From Cherax quadricarinatus (taxonomy: Eukaryota; Arthropoda; Malacostraca; Decapoda; Parastacidae), in assembly GCF_038502225.1 (NCBI RefSeq), contig NC_091391.1:2046821-2110820 (forward strand): 64,000 nt of DNA, given 5' to 3'. Below, in pieces: positions 35,901-44,285 of the stretch. Positions within the stretch are counted from its first letter, which is position 1. Each line of letters opens with the position of its first letter. Below the pieces are notes generated by a model. The model had not been told where the DNA came from, searched no databases, and was given only the letters and a program-made list of their open reading frames with translations. Position numbers and translations under genes: made by a program.

Positions 35901-37254
35901 TTCTTTCAACGCACCAGCCATATCCCACCAAGGCAGGGCGGCCCAAAAAGAAAAACAAAAGTTTCTCTTTTTAAATTTAGTAATGTATACAGGAGAAGGG
36001 GTTACTAGCCCCTTACTCCCGGCATTTTAGTCGCCTCTTACAACACGCATGGCTTACAGAGGAAGAATTCTGTTCCACTTCCCCATGGAGATCTTCTTTC
36101 TTTCAACACACCGGCCGTATCCCACCGAGGCGGGGTGGCACAAAAGGAAAAACGAAAGTTTCTCCTTTTACATTTAGTAATATATACAGGAGAAGAGGTT
36201 ACTAGCCCCTTGCTCCCGGCATTTTAGTTGCCTCTTACAACACGCATGGCTTACGGAGGAAGAATTCTGTTCCACTTCCCCATGGAGATAAGAGAAAATA
36301 AACAACAAGAACAAGAACTAGTAAGAAAATATTAGAAAACCCAGAGGGGTGTGTATATATATGCTTGTACATGTATGTGTAGTGTGACCTAAGTGTAAGT
36401 AGAAGTAGCAAGACGTACCTGAAATCTTGCATGTTTATGAGACAGAAAAAAGGACACCAGCAATCCTACCATCATGTAAAACAATTACAGGTTCTTGTTT
36501 TACCTGTACCTAAATAAACTTAATTATTTTCTTGCCTCCTACCATGCTTACTTTGTATTTTCCCTTTATAAATCTCTTGTAATACACATTCACCTCACTT
36601 TTAATATGTACAATTACATGTATTCCAAACCATACTACAGGTGGGGTTAGAACCCACAATCATAGAGTCACAAAACTCCAGACCGACGTAGCGCTCTGGA
36701 GTTTTGCGACTGTGATCGCGGGTTTTAACCCCACCCATGGTATGGTTTGTTGGCAGTCATGTCATTATGATTTCATGAGTCACATACAAATATTGCCATA
36801 GGGAACAAGGGGCTAGTAACCCCTTCTCTTGTATAAATTCCTAAATTTAAAAAGAAAAGCTTTCGCTTTTCTTTTTAAGTTACCCTTTCTTGGTGGTATA
36901 CAGTGGACCCCCGCTTAACGATCACCTCCAGATGCGACCAATTATGTAAGTGTATTTATGTAAGTGCGTTTGTACGTGTATGTTTGGGGGTCTGAAATGG
37001 ACTAATCTACTTCACAATATTCCTTATGGGAAAAAATTCGGTCAGTACTGGCACCTGAACATACTTCTGGAATGAAAAAAGTTCGTTAACCGGGGGTCCA
37101 CTGTATATGGCCAAATCTTTAAAATTAAAGATAATGCCATGATTCTTCTATCATCTTCTGTTTTATTCCTACAGATGAAGCGCTGCCTGCTAATAAAGTC
37201 TGTGGATTGTATAATCTTCCTGACAATCTGGCTGCCAAGTTTGAAGCAGAGTAG
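29777..37254 (+). CDS. ETHE1: ETHE1 persulfide dioxygenase, exons 2-7 (spliced, exon 1 not found upstream)
   Basis: ETHE1 is a mitochondrial Fe(II) enzyme that oxidises glutathione persulfide to sulfite and glutathione in sulfide catabolism. Six exons join in phase: 29777-29921, 31414-31499, 33158-33257, 34305-34487, 35334-35450, 37175-37254 (711 nt, 236 codons plus TAG). The joined protein shows the metallo-beta-lactamase signature THVHADH (exon 3), the next metal His in TPGHTNG (end of exon 4), the Asp ligand in [16 protein letters not shown] and the His in YPAHDY (exon 5). It ends near KFEAE. With a 35-codon first exon the total would be about 271 residues, close to the usual length of about 250. 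The first visible exon begins in phase 0 and needs an upstream exon, which I could not find in 1-29776. Donors are GT except exon 4 (GC). Introns are filled with MITEs, SINEs and foldbacks. No AATAAA signal is seen shortly after the stop. Family identity is from motif and order recognition. Confidence 0.93.
29973..30128. mobile_element. Foldback element, arms about 78 bp (family G)
   Basis: A near-continuous palindrome centred at 30050 (CACACAGTGTG). The outer ends CACAAATAACCCGCACAT and TGTGCGGGTTATTTGTG pair, with GACGTTTCGGTCCGAGTTGG inside. It lies 51 bp after the exon 2 donor. A decayed relative is at 37.51-37.74 kb and a single arm at 39.25-39.32 kb. Confidence 0.88.
30403..30556. mobile_element. 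Palindromic MITE (family P), copy 2
   Basis: AGATCACAGTAAGCAGGTGA, then GCAGAACAACCACTGTGAAA ... TTCACAGTGCTTGTTCTGC. The left part matches 33.88 kb nearly base for base; the inner right arm is partly lost. It lies in ETHE1 intron 2. Confidence 0.8.
30583..30785. mobile_element. Tigger-type MITE, 203 bp
   Basis: Ends CAGTGGACCCCCGGCTTACG and ...GCGGGGGTCCACTG are inverted, with TA target duplication at both sides (30581-30582, 30786-30787). The interior has CATAAGGAATATTGTGAATT and a TACATAAATACACTTACATA repeat. The ends resemble those of the transposase-bearing Tigger at 40.94-43.28 kb. Confidence 0.9.
30795..30935. mobile_element. Short dispersed element (family S2)
   Basis: AAAGATTCTTTATTTCAGCACG, ACAATGTTTGTACAAAGGTG, TGTACATGCAGAAAGCCCC. 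The same order recurs at about 39.33-39.43 and 46.60-46.70 kb, with a reverse 3' end at 28.31-28.39 kb. I do not recognise its class. Confidence 0.6.
31090..31292. mobile_element. Tigger-type MITE, 203 bp
   Basis: CAGTGGACCCCCAGTTAACA ... AAGTGGGGGTCCACTG with TA duplications (31088-31089, 31293-31294). Same subfamily and exact length as the copies at 30583 and 36901. It lies in ETHE1 intron 2, 121 bp before exon 3. Confidence 0.9.
31414..31499 (+). CDS. ETHE1: ETHE1 exon 3 (metal-binding HxHxDH)
   Basis: Acceptor TTTGTTTACAG, donor GTAATT. It encodes [18 protein letters not shown] and ends after LLSK in phase 0. It carries the three-histidine/aspartate motif that coordinates iron. Confidence 0.93.
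31535..31990 (-). mobile_element. SINE with 32 bp array, ETHE1 intron 3
   Basis: Minus strand: the 3' part (GTACACAGACCGTAGCTGAT) at the left, about 7 copies of the 32 bp GATGTGACCCACACCAGTCC unit at about 31645-31835, the body, then a tRNA-like head at 31910-31985 (box B-like ATCGAATCTC in minus). Together with the following + strand copy it forms an inverted SINE pair. Confidence 0.85.
32035..32550 (+). mobile_element. SINE with 21 bp array near its tail
   Basis: tRNA-like head at about 32043-32115 (GGCCTGTGGCCTGGTAGCAG), body with GGTACCTGGGTGTTAGTGGA and GACAAAACTGACCTAATTTG. Then CTTGTATACCTTGTACATGTA (21 bp) repeats about 11 times at 32300-32535 in place of a single GTATACCTTGTACATGTACTG, ending GTAGAAATAACGATATTATT. 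The array is stop-free on both strands (Tyr/Leu and Met/Tyr/Lys shadows). Confidence 0.88.
32562..32945 (+). mobile_element. Dispersed retroelement-like repeat H, least disrupted copy
   Basis: It runs from GAAGGGTTGGAGGGAGGGGG through GACTTGAGTCCTGGAGATGG and GTGAATGATGGTGAAAG to a terminal GGGCCACCCTGCCTTGGTGG + GAATCGGCCGG and an A-rich end. Related copies: 35.56-35.88 and 39.65-40.03 kb (each with a MITE inside), 38.46-39.16 kb (with an array) and 35.89-36.29 kb in minus. Short open frames here have no recognisable domain. Confidence 0.75.
33158..33257 (+). CDS. ETHE1: ETHE1 exon 4, apparent GC donor
   Basis: Acceptor AATTTTTACAG. It encodes [19 protein letters not shown] to RRTPGHTNG. 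The reading frame and family alignment require the exon to end at 33257 (ACAAATG), where the intron starts GCGAGT. The nearest GT (33262) would give AATGGCGA and an immediate frame error. The usual HTPG motif reads HTNG here. Confidence 0.88.
33560..33745. repeat. Imperfect tandem repeat, ETHE1 intron 4
   Basis: Five or six decayed copies of an approximately 25-35 bp unit, TTCTTGCAACCTGTGTGCTG + ATCAA. The later copies change to TTTCAGCCTGTGTG. Confidence 0.75.
33880..34046. mobile_element. Palindromic MITE (family P), copy 3
   Basis: AGATCACAGTAAACAGGTGA, TATGCAGAATAACTGTTATG, and inner arms GAAATTCCAAGCGCTTTTGTG / AGCGTTTGGAATTTCACTAT, ending CACAGTGGTTGTTCTGC. The right arm is well kept. 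It lies in ETHE1 intron 4. Confidence 0.85.
34055..34257. mobile_element. Tigger-type MITE, decayed right end
   Basis: Starts TA-CAGTGGTACCTCGGGATACG. The interior is shared with the other copies (CCCATAAGGAATAATGTAAA). It ends GGTACCACAGA where CCACTG-TA is expected. It is the most diverged of the six MITEs. Confidence 0.8.
34305..34487 (+). CDS. ETHE1: ETHE1 exon 5
   Basis: Acceptor CTTATATAG, donor GTAAAC. It encodes [38 protein letters not shown] and [16 protein letters not shown]. It contains the bridging Asp and the substrate-side CGRTD segment, plus the distal His. Confidence 0.93.
34538..34645 (+). mobile_element. LINE-B 3' end fragment
   Basis: ACTGGTTGATCAGACCCTGA, GGCCTGGTCTCAGACTGGGC, CCAAAACCCTCTCCAGGTAT: the 3' terminal stretch of LINE-B, on + in ETHE1 intron 5. 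An (ATT)n run at 34847-34872 follows. Confidence 0.8.
35121..35263 (+). pseudogene. Decayed tandem duplicate of ETHE1 exon 6
   Basis: 35184-35258 aligns to the first part of the real exon at 35334: GACACTGTGACAACCGTTGC against GACACTCTGTAACAACCGTT. It has a 2 bp deletion, CGA changed to TGA, and an inserted base (CTTAACAAAG). The upstream intron is duplicated too: CATTCTATAT...TTTAATTTGCAATAC...TTGTGTTGCAG parallels 35266-35333. The unit is about 145-150 bp and the second copy follows immediately. It still has a CAG acceptor but no clear donor. Confidence 0.88.
35334..35450 (+). CDS. ETHE1: ETHE1 exon 6
   Basis: Acceptor CTTATGTTGCAG, donor GTAAGA. It encodes [39 protein letters not shown] decayed duplicate lies 150 bp upstream. 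Confidence 0.93.
35593..35795. mobile_element. Tigger-type MITE nested in repeat H
   Basis: CAGTGGAACCTCAAATATCG ... TTTTTGAGGTTCCACTG, 203 bp, TA duplicated. It is inserted in repeat H at GGAAG-TA-CAGTGCC. The copy at 39679 sits at the same H position. Confidence 0.9.
35890..36295 (-). repeat. Two tandem copies of an approximately 200 bp repeat H part
   Basis: TCTTTCTTTCAACGCACCAG ... TTCCCCATGGAGATC, then TCTTTCTTTCAACACACCGG ... TTCCCCATGGAGATA. The copies are about 90 % alike and direct. In minus they begin with the same CCACCCCGCCTCGGTGGGAT sequence that ends H. A truncated third piece lies at about 36.80-36.90 kb, inverted. Confidence 0.8.
36638..36742. mobile_element. Foldback, arms about 45 bp
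   Basis: GGTGGGGTTAGAACCCACAA, CACAAAACTCCAGAC and the inverted CTGGAGTTTTGCGACTGTG, GGGTTTTAACCCCACCCAT around an approximately 12 bp centre. The core looks tRNA-like (GGTTAGAACCC) but has no tRNA fold. It lies in ETHE1 intron 6. Confidence 0.75.
36901..37103. mobile_element. Tigger-type MITE, 203 bp, opposite orientation
   Basis: CAGTGGACCCCCGCTTAACG ... ACCGGGGGTCCACTG with TA duplications. Internal sequence is inverted relative to the copies at 30.6 and 31.1 kb. It ends 71 bp before ETHE1 exon 7. Confidence 0.9.
37175..37254 (+). CDS. ETHE1: ETHE1 exon 7 and stop
   Basis: Acceptor TTTTATTCCTACAG. It encodes [26 protein letters not shown], then TAG at 37252-37254. The PAN..CG core matches the family C-terminus; the last dozen residues extend beyond it. 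Confidence 0.9.
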
Positions 37255-37510
37255 TTGTAGTTGTCACAATATCTCTATACATTGTGGTAAATGTTGAGTG
37301 TATTGGTATCAGCCTAAAATTTAGTGTTGGCTGCTTTTGACGATATCAGTATCAGTAGTTGTTAACTAATTTTGATGGTATCAGTATTGGTATCACACTA
37401 CCTTTGAGACAGGTATTGATATCGGAATTGGAAAAAATTAGCGTATTGTTCTTTTCCTAATTCACACAAATATTTGGCATTAAGTAGAAATAAGAATCAG
37501 TGATATTACA
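37255..37510 (+). other. Probable ETHE1 3' UTR
   Basis: AT-rich, with imperfect GGTATCAGTATTGGTATCA repeats. No AATAAA or ATTAAA is seen before the next element, so the cleavage site cannot be placed. Confidence 0.45.
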
Positions 37511-37745
37511 CAGTACACAAATACCCCGCACATAGGAGAAAGAAACTATACAACGACGTTTCGGTTCGACTACATTCCATCTTCTTCCTTCCTGTGTCCC
37601 TTCCCTGTCCTCCTATATGTATTGGCTCCCTCACCTTCATGCATTAGAGTGACTTGTAAATGGTGAAAGCTGAACCAAAATGTCGTCATATAGTTTTTTC
37701 CTCCTATGTGCGAGTTATTGTTCCAGTCCCTCTATAGTGCTCTTG
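37511..37745. mobile_element. Decayed foldback (family G)
   Basis: CACAAATACCCCGCACATAG, CGACGTTTCGGTTCGAC at the left and GCTGAACCAAAATGTCGTC, CTATGTGCGAGTTATTG at the right are the outer arms of the 29.97 kb element. The centre differs and is longer. Confidence 0.75.
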
Positions 37746-37755
37746 TGTTTTTTAA

Positions 37756-37913
37756 CCCTTAAACTGTCCAAACGTAAATATACGTTTGCATGCGTAGCGC
37801 TCCAAACATAGATCTACTTTTTTTTACATAAGAAACAATGTAAAATTGAACATAGATCTACATTCGGAGTGCTACGCGAGCAAACATAGGTCTACGTTTG
37901 GACAGTTTAAGGG
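37756..37913. mobile_element. piggyBac-type MITE, 158 bp
   Basis: Flanked by TTAA on both sides (37752-37755, 37914-37917), with terminal inverted repeats CCCTTAAACTGTCCAAACGTA and ...ACGTTTGGACAGTTTAAGGG. TTAA duplication and CCCT ends fit piggyBac-superfamily elements. Inner arms (GCGTAGCGCTCCAAACATAG / CGGAGTGCTACGC) also pair. No transposase is encoded. Confidence 0.88.
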
Positions 37914-37917
37914 TTAA

Positions 37918-38455
37918 TGAGTGATATTGATGGGTATAGTGCACAGTATATTATAATCATAACTAAATGCTTAAGCCATAGAGGGAGTGTACAGTATAAA
38001 CCCACACTGTGAACACTGTCATAACTGCCTCACCTGGCTACACTGCATGCCAGACTCACTTCTTAAACATGACTACACTGCTAAGAATTATTTTTTGTGT
38101 GTACACATATATTTACATATCTATGATAGTATGTCAGTATCTTTGATAGTTTTATTATTATTGTTATTACAAATCAAAATTTAGCTTTAAGCCCACAAGG
38201 GTCATACAGCAGTATCCTTGATAGCATATACAATTATAGTTAAAACTCTTTAGCATTTCTATAAAAGAAATATATTTTCTTGTATTCAATACTATAGTAA
38301 ACTTGCTGCATTTTACTGTATCTTATTTACTCCTAAATCCTGTATGTAAAAATTCTCTTTTTTTTTTTTTTTTGTTACAGGGTTTAACAAGGTTAGCGTA
38401 AGGGTTCCTAGCGTTATTTACAAGCTTAGAGTTGTTACCTACATCAGCTTATTTA
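37918..38455. other. AT-rich spacer with element scraps
   Basis: It holds a copy of the short GCCCACAAGGGTCATACAGC element at about 38180-38215, a T-run at 38359 and otherwise no recognised feature. The 65-codon frame at 37987-38184 is not supported. Confidence 0.5.
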
Positions 38456-38459
38456 AAAG

Positions 38460-39165
38460 CTTGTAGCCTCTGTTATTTTATAGGATATTGGCTGTTTGGA
38501 GTGTCACCTAAACTGTCGTATCCGAGCACCTCTGCAAAAACAGTGATTATGTGTGAATGTTGGTGAAAGTGGTGAATGTTGGTGAAAGTGGTGAATGATG
38601 GTGCAAGTGTTGAATGATGGTGAAAGTGTTAAATGATGGTGCAAGTGTTAAATGATGGTGCAAGTGTTAAATGATGGTGCAAGTGTTAAATGATGGTGCA
38701 AGTGTTAAATGATGGTGCAAGTGTTGAATGATGGTGAAAGTGTTAAATGATGGTGCAAGTGTTAAATGATGGTGCAAGTGTTAAATGATGGTGCAAATGT
38801 TGAATGATGGTGCAAGTGTTGAATGATGGTGAAAGTGTTGAATGATGGTGCAAGTGTTAAATGATGGTGAAAGTGTTAAATGATGGTGCAAGTGTTAAAT
38901 GATGGTGCAAGTGTTAAATGATGGTGCAAGTGTTAAATGATGGTGCAAGTGTTAAATGATGGTGCAAGTGTTAAATGATGGTGCAAGTGTTAAATGATGG
39001 TGAAAGTGTTAAATGATGGTGCAAGTGTTAAATGATGGTGCAAGTGTTAAATGATGGTGCAAGTGTTGAATGATGGTGAAAGTGTTAAATGATGGTGAAA
39101 GTGATTCTTTCTTTTTTGGGTCACCCGTTGTTGGTGGGAAATGACCGATGTGTTGACAAAAAATA
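38460..39165 (+). mobile_element. Repeat H 3' half with 19 bp array
   Basis: Left flank TGTTTGGAGTGTCACCTAAAC matches H. Then about 28 copies of GTGTTAAATGATGGTGCAA (19 bp) at 38560-39105, then the H end (TCTTTCTTTTTTGGGTCACC, TTGGTGGGAAATGACCG). In unexpanded H the segment GTGAATGATGGTGAAAGT occurs once. Confidence 0.9.
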
Positions 39166-39244
39166 TTAATTTCAAATAGATTTACGTGTAATATGATAAA
39201 ATCATATATTTTTCTGTGCCTGCATATTATTATTATGATTATTA

Positions 39245-39435
39245 ACAATCCACACTTGTTAATGGTCCTAGTCAGACCAAAATATCATCATAAATTTCAG
39301 TCTCCTGTGTGCGGGTTATTTATTATAATAATAATACTTTATTTTGTCATGATACATGTTTATACAAAGGAATATAATAGCTGGGTGTACATGCAGAGCA
39401 TTTTTGGGCAAACTTAAGATTAATAAAGCAATAAC
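39245..39435. mobile_element. Family G arm and S2 element
   Basis: 39250-39320: AATGGTCCTAGTCAGACCAA ... CTGTGTGCGGGTTATTTAT is one arm of the family G foldback. 39330-39430: ACTTTATTTTGTCATGATAC, TGTACATGCAGAGCATTTTT is S2. Confidence 0.65.
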
Positions 39436-39649
39436 GGTACATATGGTCATTGGATGAGTTACAATGAATACGAGAGAACTGAGTATTCTATTAGGTCATG
39501 CTATATGGCTTTAATAAGTCTTGTAGAGAAGACGTACAGTTTAGATTATTAACCTTAGGTGGCCACAATGGAGTGATTAACATTTGAGATGAATACAGAT
39601 ATTGAGAGTAAATATATATCAGTTATATTGATGAGAAAGTTTTCCAGTC

Positions 39650-40045
39650 ATGGACTTGAGTCCTGGAGGTGAGAAGTACAATGGAACCTCAAATATAGAA
39701 CTTTCTTCGGTCCAGTGTCGCTACCGAACGAATTTATTCCCATCAGGAATAATGTAAATTAGATTAGTCCATTTCAGACCCTCAAAAATACACATAAAAG
39801 CACTTACAAAAATACACATACATAATTGGTTGAGTTGGGAGCAGTTCGATTTTTGAGGTTCCACTGTATAGTGCTTGCACTCTAAAGGAGGAGTTTGGGA
39901 TATCTGCTGTTTGGAGGGACATCTAAACTGTCATATCTGCATGCCTCTGGCAAAACAGTGATAGTATGAATGATGTAGAAAGTGTTTCTTTTTTGGATCA
40001 CCCTACCTAGGTGAGAGACAACCAGCATGTTAAATGAAAAAAATT
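39650..40045 (+). mobile_element. Repeat H containing a Tigger-type MITE
   Basis: GACTTGAGTCCTGGAGGTGAG, the MITE at 39679-39866 (188 bp, TA flanks, ACAATGGAACC...GGTTCCACTG), then TAGTGCTTGCACTCTAAAGG and the H 3' half. The insertion site is identical to that at 35.59 kb. Confidence 0.88.
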
Positions 40046-40938
40046 CTATGCGCTATGAAAGGTAGAATGGGCTCCAATGAATGACTGAAGACTCAGAGGT
40101 AAAAACCCAACAAGTGGGTGAGGGAAGTCAGGACAAGCAAAGACTAAAGCTGGAGAGGAATGTCTCCAGTTGTAGAAAAGGAGCCAGAGCTAGACCCAGC
40201 AGCATGGCATTGTATGGCAATATAGAATAAGCAGAGAGGCAGACAGTGCTTGCCAGCTGACAAATGACTGGGTCAGGTGATGTTGATGACTGGCTAGATG
40301 TCAGGTAGCTAGGGACTCGGGTCACATGGTCGTTGAAAATGTTGATTCTTGGGAAGACGTGCTGTGTGTGTGTTGGCTTAAAATTCATCACTAGTGTGCC
40401 GTTTTTTAGTCTTTCGAAGGCTGTTGCTATGATTAGCAATGTAAGGCATTAGTCCTTGTACTATAGCCTCTATCATGAATCTATAAGGTGGTTTATATGT
40501 ATATTTGATGATTCCATCTTGCAGGTGTGAGCAGAATTCTTTGCAGAACATCTGTGCTGTATGAAGAGGTGTAGAAGTGCAGTTTTTTAATGTAAATTCC
40601 TACATTTCAGCAAGGGGTCTTCTTCCTCATCGTTGGTGGACTCGTGAAAATACATATTCATGTACATTCATTTCTTCTGTAATTGTATCAAGAGCAGGCT
40701 GTGAGTCTTGAGTATTGGTGGTGAGATTTGTTGGTAGTTGTTGGTAAGAGATGTTGGCAGTAGTTGGAGGTGGGTCAGAAACATTTTTTTGAGCAGAATC
40801 AGGAGAAGGGTCTGCAGTTGCAGTGAAGTTAACGATGTTGGGAATGATCTTGAGGAAGTCGACCAAAGGTGATGAGTTAGGAAAATTGAAGCTAGGCATG
40901 TCTAGGTAGAAGAGTTCATTGATGGGGTGTTACAAGTA

Positions 40939-43277
40939 CAGTGGACCCTCAACCAGCGATATTAATCCGTTCCTGAGAGCTCATCGTTAATCGAAATAAT
41001 CGTTAGTCAAGTTAATTTTCCCCATAAGAAATAATGGAAATCAAATTAATCCGTGCAAGACACCCCAAAGTATTGAAAAAAAAATTTTACCACATGAAAT
41101 ATTAATTTTAATACACACAAACTGAAGAAGACATGCACAGTTACATGACACTTACCTTTATTGAAGATCTGGTGATGATTGATGAGATGGGAGGAGGGGA
41201 GACCGTTGATCTTCTTAGTGTTTAGAAGGGGAATCCCCTTCCACGGATTAGCACTTGAGGTAGCAAGTCTTTTTCTGGGGTTACTTCCCTTCTTCTTTTA
41301 ATGCCACTAGGACCAACTTGAGTCACTGGACTTCTGTCGCACAACATATCTGTCCATAGATACCTGTACCTCTCGTTCCTTTATGACTTTCCTAAAGTGG
41401 TTCACAACATTGTCAGTGTACAGGTTGCCAACATGGCTTGCAGTAGCTGTGTCAGGGTGATTTTCATCAAAAAAGGTTTGCACTTTAAGCCACATTGCAC
41501 ACATTTCCTTAATCTTAGAAGTAGACAACTTCTTCAATTTCTCTCTCCCCTCCTCCGAACCAGTTTCCTCAGGTCTGGCCTCTTGTTGTTGAAGATGATC
41601 TAGCAGCTCATCAGTGGTTAGTTCTTCATTGTCCTCCTCCACCAGCTCTTCCACATCCTCCCCACTAACCTCCAACCCCAAGGACTTCCCCAATGCCACA
41701 ATAGATTCCTCAACTGGCATAGGATTCTCAGGGTTAGCCTCACACCCTTCACAATCCCTTTTGTCTACACATTCTGGCCACAGTTTTTTCCAAGCAGAGT
41801 TCAAGGTCCTCTTAGTCACTTCCTCCCAAGCCTTACCTATAATGTTTACACAATTGAGGATGGTAAAATGATCTTTCCAAAACTCTCTTCGAGTCAGTTG
41901 AGTTTCTGAGGTCACTACAAAGCACCTTTCAAACATAGCTTTTGTGTACAGTTTCTTGAAGTTGGAAATGACCTGCTGGTCCATGGGCTGCAGGAGAGGA
42001 GTGGTATTAGGAGGCAAAAACTTCACCTTAATGAAGCTCATGTCCCTAGAAAGTCGCTCTTCCATGTCTGAAGGATGACCAGGAGCATTGTCTAATACCA
42101 GGAAGCACTTAAGGTCTAATTTCTTTTCAATTAGGTAATTTTTCACAGTGGGGGCAAATGCATGGTGTAACCAGCCATAGAAAAAGTCCCTAGTGACCCA
42201 TGCCTTACTGTTTGCCCTCCACAGCACACACAAATTAGCCTTGATGACATTGTTTTTCCTGAACACTCTGGGGGTTTCAGAGTGATACACCAATAAAGGC
42301 TTCACTTTGCAATCACCACTAGCATTGGCACACATCAACAGAGTAAGCCTGTCTTTCATAGGCTTATGTCCTGGGAGTGCCTTTTCCTCCTGAGTAATGT
42401 ACGTCCTGCTTGGCATTTTCTTCCAAAACAGGCCTGTTTCATCACAATTAAACACTTTTTCAGGTTTCAGTCCTTCACTCTCTATGTACTCCTTGAATTC
42501 CTGCACATATTTTTCAGCTGCTGTTTGGTCCGAACTGGCAGCCTCACCATGCCTTATCACACTGTGAATGCCACTACGCTTCTTAAATCTCTCAAACCAA
42601 CCTTTGCTGGCCTTAAATTCACTCATATCACTAGTTGCTGGCATTTTTTTAATTAAATCGTCATGCAACTTCCTAGCCTTTTCACATATGATCGCTTGAG
42701 AGATGCTATCTCCTGCTATCTGTTTCTCGTTTATCCACACCAATAAGAGTCTCTCAACATCTTCTACCGCTTGCGATCTCAGTTTCGAAAACATAGTTGC
42801 ACCTTTGGCAAGAACAGCTTCCTTGATTGCCGTTTTCTTCCCACAATAGTAGCGATGGTTGATTGGGGTTTATTATACAACCTGACCAGCTCAGAGACAC
42901 GCACTCCATTTTCATACTTAGCAATGATCTCTTTCTTCATCTCCATAGTAATTCTCATCCTTTTTGCTGTAGGGTTGGCACTAGAAGCTTTCTTGGGGCC
43001 CATGGTGACTTATTTTGCAGGTGCAGTCACTGCAAAGGCTGTGATAATATGAAATGTTCCAGTTGTATGTTTGGAAGCGACCGCGGTGGCTGGCTTGTAA
43101 ACACTGGCACCCACGGGACAAGTGAGGCACGCTCAGGCCAAAGTGGACGCGTCTCGTACGGAACGAGTAGCGCTGGTCGGGTTTTTAAGCGCTAGTCGAG
43201 GCAAAATTTTTGCGTTAAAATGTATCGCTAGTCAGATTTATCGTTAATTGATGCCATCGCTGGTTGAGGTTCCACTG
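40939..43277 (-). mobile_element. Full-length Tigger (pogo-like) DNA transposon, 2339 bp
   Basis: TA target duplication (40937-40938 and 43278-43279). The ends CAGTGGACCCTCAACCAGCG and, inverted, CAGTGGAACCTCAACCAGCG are terminal inverted repeats with one difference in 20. The interior encodes one transposase on the minus strand. The element lies inside the LINE-E ORF1 remnant, so it inserted later. Subterminal sequence (CCCCATAAGAAATAATGG) resembles the MITEs in the ETHE1 introns. Confidence 0.93.
41307..43003 (-). CDS. Tigger transposase (DDD), one frameshift from intact
   Basis: A cut-and-paste transposase of the pogo/Tigger group, related to CENP-B. Start ATG at 43003. Residues 1-58 (MGPKKASSANPTAKRMR; RVSELVRLYNKPQSTIATIV) form the CENP-B-type N-terminal HTH. 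Near 42832 an extra base in an A-run (GGAAGAAAACGG on minus) shifts the frame. The body continues as a 495-codon frame (42794-41307): a Tc5/CENP-B HTH around EFKASKGWFERFKKRSGIH, then catalytic Asp at body positions 118 (FNCDETGLFWKKMPSRT), 235 (LVLDNAPGH) and 272 (LQPMDQQVIS). An acidic C-terminal region follows (EDVEELVEEDNEELTTDELL). Total is about 560 residues, a normal length. The usual MDQG reads MDQQ. The single frameshift may be real or a sequencing error in a homopolymer. Confidence 0.92.
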
Positions 43278-43437
43278 TACTGGGGTTTGCTGTGTTGGTG
43301 AGGTGTATATATAACATGCAGTACAGCTCTTTAGAAGAAGCACTGGTAGGAAGTGGAGAGAGTGAGCTGCTGGATGGAGGTGTCTATTGTGTGGCCTGGA
43401 GAATCTTGGTGGTGTCAGCTTGTATTTTAGTTATAGT

Positions 43438-43583
43438 GGCATACCTGGAGTTTACCTGGAGAGAGTTCCAGGGGTCAACGCCCCCGCGGCCCGGTCTGTG
43501 ACCAGGCCTCCTGGTGGATCAGAGCCTGATCAACCAGGCTGTTGCTGCTGGCTGCACGCAAACCAACGTACGAGCCACAGCTC
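43438..43583 (-). mobile_element. LINE-B 3' end fragment inside LINE-E ORF1
   Basis: TACCTGGAGTTTACCTGGAG, GGTCAACGCCCCCGCGGCCC, CTGATCAACCAGGCTGTTGC match the minus-strand copy at 49.99-50.13 kb nearly exactly. Host ORF1 coding resumes at about 43600. Confidence 0.85.
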
Positions 43584-43999
43584 GAATAGACTATGTTCTT
43601 CTTCAGGTCTTCTTTGATCTTCTTGGATAAGATTTCCTTTCTGACTGGACATTTTTCTGCAAGAGTATGGTGATTACTGTTGCAGTTAAGGCAAGCTGGA
43701 TCAATAGTGGTAGTGCAGGATGTCTATTTTCACCACAATTAGAACAGAACTTCTTGTCCTTGATGTGGCAGTCCTTGGTGGTATGGCTGTAGAAGCAGCA
43801 GACTCAGTAGGTAGATATGTGTTTAAAATATTCAGGCTTGATGTGGCTAGGGTGTATATAGTAGTAGGAAATGGCCAATCTGTCAGATAGAGCTTAGGCA
43901 GCCATAGCGATGTCCATAAAGGTGACCTTAAGCATAGAGGAGGCGTTGGGTATCTTCGTGATGGTGTCCACTGAGGCTCAGGCATTCTGATTCAAATTC

Positions 44000-44285
44000 A
44001 AATTTTTATTTCTTTGCAAAGTTTACAATGTGTGACTGACATGTCATAAGGAATCTATTTCCATGCATAGTTTACAATGTCTAATTACAATATTGATTTA
44101 CAAGTGCAAAGAAAGCCACTATCATGCCATGACAATCTTGTCAAGTCGTTTCACGAAGACAGAACATTTTACCCTTAAGTACGGAGAGTTAGAGATAACA
44201 AATCCACAGTCATAGTCCTGATAGTATTATTATTATTATTATTATAATAAGAAAGAAGAGCTAAACCCACAAGGGTCATAAAGCA
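44000..44285. mobile_element. Dispersed repeat scraps, (ATT)n and short GCTAAACC element
   Basis: CAAATTTTTATTTCTTTGCAA + AGTTTACAATGTGTGAC (also at 51.93-51.98 kb). At 44225-44285 an (ATT)n run is followed by AAGAGCTAAACCCACAAGGG + TCATAAAGCACTG, a short element repeated at 38.18, 45.38, 46.01 and (inverted) 46.52 kb. Confidence 0.6.
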
